Assembly: GCA_964343305.1 (NCBI GenBank)
Contig: CAYFJO010000134.1
Location: forward strand, 1-24,762
Direction: 5' to 3'
DNA length: 24,762 nucleotides
From: CAYFJO01 sp964343305
GTDB taxonomy: Bacteria; Planctomycetota; Planctomycetia; Pirellulales; Pirellulaceae
A model generated the notes under the pieces. The model saw only the letters and a list, made by a program, of their open reading frames with translations, was not told the origin of the DNA and ran no database searches. Positions 1-7,900 of the stretch are shown one piece after another. How positions within the stretch are numbered: position 1 is the stretch's first letter; each line of letters starts with the position of its first letter. A program made the translations under genes and the position numbers.

Positions 1-276
1 TCGAGATCGGAAAATCGAAAATTAGCTGACCCAGATACGCGGAATGTGAGTTACACTAATCGTTGTTGCTAAAACTAAAACGTGCTTTCTGGTTTCTGAC
101 TTCATCGAACAAGTGACTTTTGCCCTCGCGGAGTTGGTTTGTCAAATACTCGTGACCAAACTTGTGCTCGATCCACAACAAGGATTTGCTGAGAATGATC
201 CATAGTTGTGTTCTAACATACACACAAGAACGTTTTCTCAGTTGAATAGTGATTTTGCTTCGTTTCTCACATGTCC
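1..276. other. AT-richer end without a recognisable gene
   Basis: I recognise no gene here. The stretch is visibly richer in A and T than the rest of the window. On the minus strand one frame stays open from a GTG at 223 to a TAG at 56-58 (55 codons) and would end in KARFSFSNND. It has no clear ribosome binding site and matches no family I know, so it may be the tail of a decayed gene. Together with the mnmG fragment beside it, this makes the first 550 bases look like degenerating or acquired DNA. Confidence 0.4.
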
Positions 277-505
277 CTAGCGCGCCACAATTCTTAGGTG
301 GGAGATTTGGGTGTAGTCAAATTCCTCTGGGATTCGTTTGTCGGCCAAGCGTTTCTGGTGGGCGATTTGGACTTCTTGGCGCGCGATGCAGCCTGAGTAT
401 TTTACGTAGTAGAAGACTTGCTCGATGACTTCGCTGGAAAACTCGGCGAGCTGCGGGGCTCATTCGATCAGTTCTTTCCGATGTCACTTCCGGTCGGCGG
501 GTCAG
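277..505 (-). pseudogene. Decayed C-terminal fragment of a second mnmG
   Basis: Translating the minus strand gives a stretch that aligns with the C-terminal domain of the intact mnmG at 22750-24582. It starts at RRPEVT (482-499) and runs through PQLAEFSS, VKYSG, IARQEVQIA, RIPEEFDY and HLR. From PQLAEFSS to HLR I count 44 identities in 56 residues, and the DNA is alike too. The copy is broken: one extra base after RRPEVT (about 470-481) shifts the frame, an in-frame TGA stands at 460-462, and a TAG at 277-279 cuts it soon after HLR. The N-terminal FAD domain is absent. A longer open frame over 317-547 is only the shifted reading of this relic. It is a partial duplicate or a remnant from a related genome, not a working gene. 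Confidence 0.8.
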
Positions 506-551
506 ATCAAAAGCGTCAGCGACGGTCTTAATTTGTGTCAGAAGCACTTGT

Positions 552-1235
552 TCACTTCAGTTGATCCCAGAGTTTTTCAAAAGCGTGACGGAACGCCTTC
601 GTGAGATCGGCGTCGTTGGTGACGATGAAATTCTCTTCGTTGAATTTCGCGGCGCTGTGTGTCCAGTTGTAGCTGCCAGTCAGAAGTTGACGATCGTCGA
701 ACAGCGCATATTTGTGGTGCATGTGAAATTCTGTTTGATCCACGCGCACCGCAACGCCTCGACGAGCCAATTCGTCAACGTCGGAGCCGCGGTCTCCCGC
801 CTTGTCGTTGTCGGAAATGATGCGAATCGCGACTTTGCGGCGATGAGCGTCGAGGATCGCATCTTTGATCCGATCGTCCGTGATTGTGAAGACGCAAATG
901 TCGACGGACTTGCGAGCCGCTTCGAACATTCGCACAATCTTGTTGACGCAGTTGTCGTCGGGGCTGAAGAAAGCCTCGGACGCATCGTTTGCCGGAGCAT
1001 CTTTGGGTAGCAGTACCTTCATGACATCTTCCAGCCAATCGACCACGGCGAGTGCGTCGGGGCCGATCAACTCATCACGTGCGATTTTGAAAGCGTGGTT
1101 GCGAGCGTGCGCCAAACGATGCTCGTCGTTGGCAAGCTTCTCAACGACTTTGGCCAGGGCACGTTTTTCGCCGCGCGACAATCGATGGTCGGCCAGCGTG
1201 ATCTTCAGAGCGTCTTCGATCGTTTGATTAGACAT
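552..1235 (-). CDS. Single-HKD phospholipase D-like protein
   Basis: This protein of 227 residues has a C-terminal phospholipase D-like domain (about residues 88-222). It shows one complete HKD motif: H173-x-K175, D180, G187-S188 and N190, in the setting HHKYALFDDRQLLTGSYNW. Families with one HKD per chain (Nuc endonuclease, PLD6) work as dimers and cut phosphodiester bonds in nucleic acids or lipids; which applies here cannot be told. Residues 1-78 form a charged helical domain around DHRLSRGEKRAL, loosely like TerB-type helices. No signal peptide or membrane segment is seen, so it is probably cytoplasmic. I chose the ATG at 1235 because GGGAG lies about nine bases upstream; the frame is open back to 1409 but without such a site. 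It is followed directly by the mnmG relic. Confidence 0.8.
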   Translation of the reverse strand: MSNQTIEDALKITLADHRLSRGEKRALAKVVEKLANDEHRLAHARNHAFKIARDELIGPDALAVVDWLEDVMKVLLPKDAPANDASEAFFSPDDNCVNKIVRMFEAARKSVDICVFTITDDRIKDAILDAHRRKVAIRIISDNDKAGDRGSDVDELARRGVAVRVDQTEFHMHHKYALFDDRQLLTGSYNWTHSAAKFNEENFIVTNDADLTKAFRHAFEKLWDQLK

Positions 1236-1302
1236 GCATTGCGACTCCCATGCGGCCGATTGTACCATCGGCGGGCGGCAAGAGTGAGTCGCGAGAGAGG
1301 AA

Positions 1303-1902
1303 CTACTGAGGCCGGCGGGGCATGGTGCGTGGATACGGCGGCTGCTGGGCGGGCGGAAGCGACAATTCCGTTTCGTCTGCCCATTGTTCGCGTTCGTACT
1401 TAGTCGCATAGAATCGAAGCCAAGTCTCCGGTTCGTCGCTGTCGTCCAGGCAGTGCCAGTGCAGATAGTTTTTTGGCAGATCGATTTTCTTTTCCGGCGA
1501 CGGCAGAATGTCGCGGAAAATCACGCAATAGAGTTGGCGGTCGGACAGATGTTCGGTGAATTCCAGCACGATGCGTTTGTCGTACAGGCGATGGATCGTG
1601 TCCCACAAGACCTGGTGGATTTGGTCCTCGTCCAAAGAATCCGGATGGGGCAGTTGGAGTTCGGGACTAAACCACTGACTGATTGGCAACACCGGTGCTC
1701 GTTCCCAAGCCAACATTGACGCCAAAAACTCATTTTCGCGAGGCGTCGGCAAGCGGTGGGTGTTGACCAGGTTCATCGATTCGTCGACAAACGGTTCCAA
1801 CTCGTCACGCAACTGCGCGTTGAGCATGAGTTGGTCAACTTCTTCAGAAGACGGCGGACGTTCTGGCTCGAACATGGTGGTGTCGCAATGGTGGTTGGTC
1901 AT
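1303..1902 (-). CDS. Conserved-looking hypothetical protein, 199 aa
   Basis: I do not recognise this protein. It is acidic in its first half (EEVDQLMLNAQLRDELEPF), has a tryptophan-rich middle (LHWHCLDDSDEPETWLRFY) and ends in a proline/arginine-rich tail (PPAQQPPYPRTMPRRPQ). There is no signal peptide or membrane segment, so a cytoplasmic protein is likely. Two starts are possible: ATG at 1902, which abuts a hairpin repeat at 1903-1957, or ATG at 1875, giving a protein that begins MFEPERPPSSEE. Neither has a convincing ribosome binding site. The codons before 1875 come from repeat-like sequence, so the shorter form may be the real one. The PLD-like gene follows 67 bases downstream on the same strand; a functional link is possible but unproven. 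Confidence 0.65.
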   Translation of the reverse strand: MTNHHCDTTMFEPERPPSSEEVDQLMLNAQLRDELEPFVDESMNLVNTHRLPTPRENEFLASMLAWERAPVLPISQWFSPELQLPHPDSLDEDQIHQVLWDTIHRLYDKRIVLEFTEHLSDRQLYCVIFRDILPSPEKKIDLPKNYLHWHCLDDSDEPETWLRFYATKYEREQWADETELSLPPAQQPPYPRTMPRRPQ

Positions 1903-1957
1903 TTGTCACTAGTCACTGGTCATTGGCAAAGGACACATGACCAATGACGAGTGACAA
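1903..1957. repeat. Inverted repeat, 21-bp arms, upstream of the 199-aa gene
   Basis: Arms 1903-1923 and 1937-1957 are complementary at 19 of 21 positions around a 13-base loop. One mismatch becomes a G-U pair in a minus-strand transcript. The arms are built from repeats of GTCATTGGTCA type. The element lies in the 225-base gap between the rpiB stop and the next minus-strand gene, so it could end or shape rpiB transcription; no clear T-run follows. Confidence 0.75.
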
Positions 1958-2110
1958 CAATTCGACTTTAACCACGTCAGACAGATCAGCAATAGGGACA
2001 CAGAGCGAATCCGCTGGATTGGCAAAACTCTTCGAAATGCGGATGATTCGACTGATACGACCGCAAAACTTTCGCCGATACAATCGGAACATTTGGCAAG
2101 GTCGATGTGC

Positions 2111-2132
2111 GGTGCGTTTCACGCACCCTACG
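2111..2132. repeat. Short hairpin repeat supplying the rpiB stop codon
   Basis: GGTGCGT (2111-2117) and ACGCACC (2121-2127) pair perfectly around a three-base loop. On the minus strand it reads CGTAGGGTGCGTG, and its TAG (2128-2130) is the stop codon of rpiB. The same 13-mer recurs at 12379-12391, where its TAG ends the metallophosphoesterase gene. Confidence 0.7.
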
Positions 2133-2565
2133 TTTCCAAGGCGGCGATCTTTTCGAGACGTTGCGTGTGGCGGTCGCCGTCGAATTCGGTGGCCAGCCAA
2201 GTCTTGACAATTTCGTCCAGTTGCGGTTGTCCAAGCAACTTTTCAGAAAGGCACAACACGTTCGTGTCGTTGTGTTGGCGGATGAGTTCGGCGGTTTGTT
2301 TGTCACCGCAGGTCGCGGCGCGAACGCCCTTCACTTTGTTCGCCGCGATCGACATGCCAACGCCCGTCCCGCAGATCAACACGCCTCGGTCGACATCGTG
2401 GTTGGACACTCGGCGAGCCACAACGGCGGCGAAATCCGGATAGTCGCAACTCGCTTCGGAGCGCGTTCCTTCGTCATCGACTTTATGGCCGAGACCTTGC
2501 AGAAAGCCGATCAGATACTGTTTGACGGCAAGTCCACGGTGGTCGCTGCCGATCGAGATGTGCAT
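2128..2565 (-). CDS. rpiB: Ribose-5-phosphate isomerase B (RpiB/LacAB family)
   Basis: A cytoplasmic sugar-phosphate isomerase of 145 residues, the usual RpiB length. The family interconverts ribose 5-phosphate and ribulose 5-phosphate in the non-oxidative pentose phosphate pathway; some members act on allose or galactose phosphates. Seen in the sequence: GSDHRG at the N-terminus (D8, H9), the active-site block LICGTGVGMSIAANK with catalytic C65, RQHNDTNVL with H98, and the C-terminal GDRHTQR phosphate-binding segment. I place the start at 2565 because AGAGGA sits five to seven bases upstream; an open extension to 2583 lacks this. Only ten bases separate it from the stop of the TsaC-phosphatase fusion, so the two genes are almost surely co-transcribed. 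The stop codon is provided by a short repeat. Confidence 0.93.
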   Translation of the reverse strand: MHISIGSDHRGLAVKQYLIGFLQGLGHKVDDEGTRSEASCDYPDFAAVVARRVSNHDVDRGVLICGTGVGMSIAANKVKGVRAATCGDKQTAELIRQHNDTNVLCLSEKLLGQPQLDEIVKTWLATEFDGDRHTQRLEKIAALET

Positions 2566-2575
2566 GGATGGTCCT

Positions 2576-3706
2576 CTACTCAATTCCCAAATCTAGCTCT
2601 TCGACCCACGCCGCGAGTTGTGCGTCGATTTGGTTGGCGCAATTTCGATACAATTCAGTGGGACCGCCGATCGGATCGCTGACGTCGTTTTGATCGTGGC
2701 ATATCAGTTTAGTTCGCTGGGCCAACTCCGGCCACTGTGCCACAATCGCCTGGCGATGCCCGCGAGTCATCGTCAACAAAACATCCGCGTTGTGCGCCAG
2801 TCGATCGGTCAATGGTTGGCTCAAATGATCCGTCAGGTCGAGATCAAACTCTTTCATAATCTGAATCGATTCGGACGAGGCACGGCCGCCCGACATTGCC
2901 GCGATTCCCGCGGATTCGACGCTGAGTCCGTGATCTTCCAACTCGCCGATTTGGCAGCCGACCTTGTCGGCCAAACGTTTTCGCATCAACACCTCGGCCA
3001 TCGGGCTGCGGCACGTGTTGCCCGTGCAAATAAACAGTGCCATGAAACTAGCCAATCGTTTCAGCGTTTCTTCCGTCACGACGCCAGCCCGCAGGACGGA
3101 AAACTGGTTGTCTTCGACTCGCACGACCGACGATGCCTGGCCGAATCGACTGGGGCCGCCGTCCAGCACCATTTCGACGCTGTCGCCAAGTGCGTCGACC
3201 ACTTCCTGGGCGGTTGTGGCATCGGGCTGGCCTGTCAGATTCGCACTGGACAACACGAACGGACCGGCGGAGAGCCTCAACACTTCTTGGATCAGCGGAT
3301 GGGCGGGAACACGAAGTCCGATCGTGCCGTTGGGCGAAACGGCCTGCTGCACGACGGGCGGCAGTCGCTTCACGGCGCTGTCCGGATGGTCGTCGTCCAA
3401 AACGAGCGTGATTGGGCCCGGCCAACAACGTCTCGCCAGGCGCTGTCCCAGCGCCGAGATTCCAGGAACGTAATCCAACGCGTCATCCGCACTTTTGATC
3501 GCCAATGTCAGCGGATGCCCCGCTGCACGTCCTTTGCTGGCCAGCAGTTTTTCGACGGCGTCTGTATCGAGTGCGCTGGCAGCAATGCCATAAACCGTCT
3601 CCGTGGGAAATCCAACAAGTTTCCCTTCGGCTAGAGCTTGAACCGCCAAGTGGACGACATCGCGGGCGTCGTCAGCAGAACTCAGATCGATGACAACTGG
3701 GGGCAT
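2576..3706 (-). CDS. Fusion of TsaC/Sua5 threonylcarbamoyl-AMP synthase and low-molecular-weight phosphatase
   Basis: Two enzymes in one chain of 376 residues. Residues 1-215 are a YrdC/TsaC domain, which makes threonylcarbamoyl-AMP from threonine, bicarbonate and ATP for the t6A tRNA modification: GFPTETVYG (32-40), the K58-x-R60 pair and LSSANLTG (152-159) are present. Residues 222-376 are a low-molecular-weight protein phosphatase with the CX5R loop C227-TGNTC-R233 and the catalytic aspartate in DPIGG (D344). The loop has Thr (T231) where tyrosine phosphatases usually have Ile; in Bacillus YwlE this Thr marks an arginine phosphatase. M222 starts the second domain, with no sign of a frameshift. 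The ATG at 3706 has no clear ribosome binding site. Bacillus carries the same activities as neighbours (ywlC, ywlE) followed by rpiB (ywlF), the order seen here. Confidence 0.92.
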   Translation of the reverse strand: MPPVVIDLSSADDARDVVHLAVQALAEGKLVGFPTETVYGIAASALDTDAVEKLLASKGRAAGHPLTLAIKSADDALDYVPGISALGQRLARRCWPGPITLVLDDDHPDSAVKRLPPVVQQAVSPNGTIGLRVPAHPLIQEVLRLSAGPFVLSSANLTGQPDATTAQEVVDALGDSVEMVLDGGPSRFGQASSVVRVEDNQFSVLRAGVVTEETLKRLASFMALFICTGNTCRSPMAEVLMRKRLADKVGCQIGELEDHGLSVESAGIAAMSGGRASSESIQIMKEFDLDLTDHLSQPLTDRLAHNADVLLTMTRGHRQAIVAQWPELAQRTKLICHDQNDVSDPIGGPTELYRNCANQIDAQLAAWVEELDLGIE

Positions 3707-3748
3707 GGAAGACCAGGCAAAAAAGCAACAAAACCGCCGTATTGTGTT

Positions 3749-3777
3749 ACTATACCGGTCGTCCGCACGTTGGTCCA
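3749..3777 (-). promoter_or_regulatory. Candidate sigma-70-type promoter for the fusion gene-rpiB operon
   Basis: Read on the minus strand, TGGACC (3772-3777, four of six to the -35 consensus) and TATAGT (3749-3754, five of six to the -10) are separated by 17 bases. The start point would fall about 30 bases before the ATG at 3706. It lies in the short divergent gap to the NHL lipoprotein gene. Confidence 0.4.
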
Positions 3778-3787
3778 GGGTTGAGAA

Positions 3788-4774
3788 ATGTCAAGAATGT
3801 CTAGGGTCAAGAGTCGAGAGTCGAGAGCCGGAAAGGAGCGGCACTTGCGTGCTCTAGTCGCTTGTCTCTCGACTCTTGTCCTTTCCCTCAGCGGCTGCAT
3901 CGATGGCGCTCCTTCTGCTGGTACGGTCGAAGCAGTCTGGGGACGTCGTGGATTGTCGGATGGGCGGTTCTTCAAACCACGCGCTATGACGATCGACGAC
4001 AAAGACCAAATCTACATCGTCGATATGACAGCACGGATTCAGGTCTTCAATTCGGAGGGCGTGTTCGTCCACAGTTGGCGAACTCCGAAGAGCCGCAACG
4101 GAAAACCCGTGGGGCTGTCGTTCGACAACGATGGCAACCTGCTTGTGGCCGACACACACTATTTTCGCATGCTCGTCTATTCAGCAGATGGGGAGTTGCT
4201 GAAGAACAAAACGATTGGTGGCACGGCGGGATATGGCCCGGGTGAATTCGGTTTTGTGACGGACGCGGTTCAAGATTCCAAAGGGAACTACTACATCGGT
4301 GAGTACGGCAACTATGACCGCATTCAGAAATTCACCTCCGAGGGCAAGTATGTCACCGAATGGGGATCTCACGGCGAAAAACCTGGCCAATTCATTCGGC
4401 CCCAAGGACTGGAGATTGACAAAGATGACTGGATCTGGGTCGCCGACTCGTGCAACCATCGCATCCAGGTCTTCGACGTCAGCGGCGACGATCCCAAACG
4501 CGTCGCGACCTGGGGCAAGCAAGGCAAGGAGCCCGGCCTGTTGAGCTATCCGTACGACCTGGTCCTGGACGGCAAGGGCCATTTATACGTCGCCGAATTC
4601 GGCAACCATCGCGTGCAAAAGTTCACGCTCGACGGCAAATCGGTCGGCACCTTCGGAACCGCGGGTCGTGAAGAAGGCCAGTTTCATCAGCCATGGGCGT
4701 TGGTTTTGGACAGCCGTGGCCGGGTTCACGTGCTGGACACGTACAACCACCGCGTGCAACGAATCCGACTATAG
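3788..4774 (+). CDS. NHL-repeat beta-propeller lipoprotein
   Basis: A predicted envelope lipoprotein of 328 residues. A basic n-region and a hydrophobic stretch (about 20-36) end in the lipobox LSGC with C37 as the lipidation site. The rest is a six-bladed NHL propeller; clear blades include GNLLVADTHYFRMLVY, DWIWVADSCNHRIQVF, GHLYVAEFGNHRVQKF and GRVHVLDTYNHRVQRI at the very end. NHL propellers usually bind proteins, peptides or other ligands and seldom act as enzymes. The first 18 residues are encoded by a tandem GAGTCGAGAG repeat that is part of an inverted repeat (3808-3878). Starts at 3788 and 3797 are both possible, with weak ribosome binding sites. It lies 126 bases before the VWA-MoxR block on the same strand and may be its surface partner, an inference from position only. 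Confidence 0.88.
   Translation: MSRMSRVKSRESRAGKERHLRALVACLSTLVLSLSGCIDGAPSAGTVEAVWGRRGLSDGRFFKPRAMTIDDKDQIYIVDMTARIQVFNSEGVFVHSWRTPKSRNGKPVGLSFDNDGNLLVADTHYFRMLVYSADGELLKNKTIGGTAGYGPGEFGFVTDAVQDSKGNYYIGEYGNYDRIQKFTSEGKYVTEWGSHGEKPGQFIRPQGLEIDKDDWIWVADSCNHRIQVFDVSGDDPKRVATWGKQGKEPGLLSYPYDLVLDGKGHLYVAEFGNHRVQKFTLDGKSVGTFGTAGREEGQFHQPWALVLDSRGRVHVLDTYNHRVQRIRL
3808..3878. repeat. Inverted repeat inside the signal-peptide coding region
   Basis: CAAGAGTCGAGAG (3808-3820) and CTCTCGACTCTTG (3866-3878) are perfect 13-base complements. The left arm continues as a tandem GTCGAGA repeat to 3827. The element lies entirely in the 5' end of the NHL lipoprotein gene and is translated as its n-region and part of the signal peptide. 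Confidence 0.75.
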
Positions 4775-4810
4775 GGTGGGAAGTTCTTTACGAAGCGGAT
4801 AAAATCTAAT

Positions 4811-4883
4811 CGTAGCTTGACTCACCGAGTCGAGCTTCAAAAACCGCAGAATTACGATGCTCGACTCGGAGAGTCAAGCGACG
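4811..4883. repeat. Inverted repeat (21-bp arms) in the leader of the VWA-MoxR operon
   Basis: Arms 4815-4835 and 4859-4879 match as inverted repeats at 20 of 21 positions around a 23-base AT-rich loop, with a few more paired bases outside. Each arm also holds its own small palindrome (GACTC-3 nt-GAGTC), so one long stem or two small hairpins can form. It ends about 20 bases before the start codon at 4901 and a few bases before the ribosome binding site. A frame open from 4817 only reads through this repeat. Confidence 0.85.
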
Positions 4884-4900
4884 AAACTTGGAGCAGAATC

Positions 4901-7900
4901 ATGTTCGGCTGGGAAATCGGCTTCGACAGGCCGTGGTATTTGCTCATTTTGTTGCTGCTCCCGGTAATGTGGCTGTTGAGTTTGAACAGTTTGTCTGGGC
5001 TAGGCAACCTCCGGCGTTTCTTCGCGCTCATGTTGCGAACGCTCGTGTTCACCGCCATCATCCTCGCGTTGGCCGAAGTCCAGTTGTTGCGGACCAGCGA
5101 CAAGATGACGGTGATCTATCTGCTGGATCAATCGCAAAGCATTCCCTCGACGAAACGCGCCGCCATGTTGGAGTACGCGATTCGCGAAGTGCGCAAGCAT
5201 CGGGATGCCAGCCGTGGCGACAAGGCCGGCGTGATTGTCTTCGGGGCCGATGCACGCATCGAGATCCCACCGTTTGAAGACGAGTTGCCGACAATTGGCA
5301 ACATCGAAAACTACCTGGAATTGCGCACCGACGCCACGAACCTGGCCTCGGCGATGAAACTTGCCAAGGCTTCTTTCCCGGAAGACTCGGCCAAACGCAT
5401 CGTCATTATCACCGATGGCAACGAAAATCTCGGCGACGTTTCCAGCATCGCCCACAAGCTGGCCCGCGAAGATGGTGTCGGCATCGACGTCGTTCCTGTC
5501 ACATTGTCGGCGCGAACAGAAATTGACGTGGAGAAGTTCTCGATCCCCTCCGATCTTCGCGTCGGCCAAAAGTTTGCCAGCCGCGTGGTGGTGAATAACT
5601 ACGCCGATCCCAACGACCCCAATGCTCGGGTGCCCGGCCGCTTGCGATTGTCACAGTTGGTCGCCGGACAAGACGAAGAACCGCTGGGCGATATTCCTGT
5701 CACGCTGGATCCCGGCAAAAACGTCTACACGTTCCCCAACGAGATTAAAAAGTCGGCGATGTATACCTATCGCGCGGTGTTCATCCCGGACGATCCCGAT
5801 CAAGACCAAATGCCGCAGAACAACACCGCCACGGCATACACGCACGTCCGCGGCTCAGGTCACGTGTTGTTTATCGAAGACGCCGACCATCTCGGACAAT
5901 TCGGCGATCTAATTTCCAGTTTGCAGGAAGACAACAGTGTGGAAGAGGGCGGCGAGAAGCCAGTGGAAGTGACACGGATGAGCAGCGACCGGCTGTTCAC
6001 CGATCCGATCGAGTTGTTGTCATACGACACGGTGGTGTTGGCCAACGTGCCGCGGTCCAGTGGCGACGACTTGCAAGGCGTCTCGTCGTTTAGCGACGAA
6101 CAAATCAAAATGCTGGTCAAGAACACCGAAGAAATGGGTGCGGGCATCGTGATGCTGGGTGGCGAAAACAGTTTCGGAGCCGGCGGCTGGGCGAACACCG
6201 ACTTGGAAAAGGCGATGCCCGTCGATTTCCAGATCAAGAACGACAAGGTGTCGGCCGTCGGTGCCTTGGTGATGTTGATGCACGCGTCGGAGATGGCACA
6301 AGGCAACCATTGGCAAAAAGTCATCGCCCAGGAAGCAATCAAGTCGCTTGGCCCTCTGGACTATTGCGGCTTGATCCATTGGGACAATCAAACGGGCACG
6401 GACGACTGGCTGTGGTCCAAACCAAAAGGTCTCGTCCAGATCACCGGCAAACGCAAATCGATGATGGCTCGCGTGGGCCGGATGGTTCCCGGCGACATGC
6501 CGTACTTCGAGCCGGCGATGAAAAAGGCACTGTTCGCGTTCAACCGAAGTGACGGGGCGGGCAGGGGGCCCAGGTTTGCTTCGATCAAACACATGATCGT
6601 CATCAGCGACGGCGACCCACCGCCACCGACCAATGGAACGCTGGCCGCTTACGCCGCCGCAAAAATCAAAGTCACCACCGTCGCCGTCGGTGCTCACGGG
6701 CAAACCGGCCACCAAACGTTGCAACGAATCGCCAACGCAACGGGCGGTAAGTACTACAAGGTGACCAACCCGAAAGCACTGCCGCGAATCTACCAACGCG
6801 AAGCGCGCCGAGTCGCCAAGCCGCTGATCTTCGACGACAACGGCCGAGGCAACATTCCCGTTCAGGTGCAGTATCCGCATGAAATCATCGGGTCGATTCC
6901 ACACAATGCTTTTAAAACAGTCGACGCTTATATGCTGACGACGCTCAAGGACAGTGCGCTGATCGAACAAGCGCTGATCGCCACAAAGCCAAACAACACA
7001 ACGAACTCAACGATCATGGCAAGTTGGAATTACGGCCTGGGACGGACAGTCGTTTTCACGTCGGACGTGGGCCAAAAGTGGGCCAAAGATTGGGCCGAGG
7101 CAGATTACTACGACCGCTTCTTCGGCGACATGATCCGCTGGTCGATGCGGCCGATCAACAACGAGGCCAATTTCACGGTGGCCACCGACGTTCGAGACGG
7201 CAAGGTAAAGATCATCGTCACTGCGCTGGACAAGGATGACGAGTTTATCAATCAACTGAACATGTCCGCGTCGGTCACTCGTCCCGATGGCGAGAAGATG
7301 GTCGTCAAGATGCAACAGATTTCCGCCGGACGCTATGTGGGCGAAGTGGAAGGTTCCGAAGCGGGCAGCTATTTGTTCGCCATCAAGCCGGAGGATTACG
7401 GACTGGTCACCGGCGGTGTGAACGTGCCGTTTTCGTCGGAGTTTCGCGATCGCCAGACCAATGATCCGCTGCTCGACAAACTCGCCACGATCCAGCCCAA
7501 GGGTGGCAAGCCAGGTGTCAAACTCGTCGGCAACCTATCGGGCGACGGCATCGACACGCTGCTGAAGACCGACACGTTTCGTCACACGCTGGAAAAGGCG
7601 ATCAGCAGCCAAGACGTTTGGCCGCTGTTTGTGCTGGTTTGTGCGACGTTGTTTTTCGCCGATGTTTTCATCCGGCGAGTGGCGATCAGTTTCGAGTGGC
7701 TCGCTCCTGTTTGGGCGTGGATCTCGCGGGTCATTCTTCGCCGCCAGGCTGAGCAGGCTCCGGATGAGAGAATGTCTCGGCTGAAGAGCCTCAAGGCGGA
7801 TGTGGGCGAACGGATCGAGGAACGACGGGCGGCGGCCCGCTTCGAACCTCAGCCCGACACGCAAGCGACGGCGGCACCCAGTTTGGAAGACGTCGTCGAA

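Noticed and set aside
317..547. 76-codon minus-strand frame taken as a gene
   Set aside because: It is the shifted reading of the mnmG relic; the homologous reading lies in another frame and is broken by a stop and a frameshift.
561..1010. Open frame of about 150 codons on the plus strand
   Set aside because: It lies antisense within the PLD-like gene, whose HKD motif and ribosome binding site decide for the minus strand.
2618..3634. 338-codon plus-strand frame
   Set aside because: Antisense to the TsaC-phosphatase fusion, which has complete catalytic motifs; long antisense frames are expected at this GC.
4817..4900. Extended N-terminus of the large VWA protein
   Set aside because: It would translate the inverted repeat at 4811-4883; the ATG at 4901 has a proper ribosome binding site and is followed directly by a membrane helix.
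6020..6970. 316-codon minus-strand frame
   Set aside because: Antisense shadow of the large VWA gene; composition is the mirror of that gene and no family is visible.
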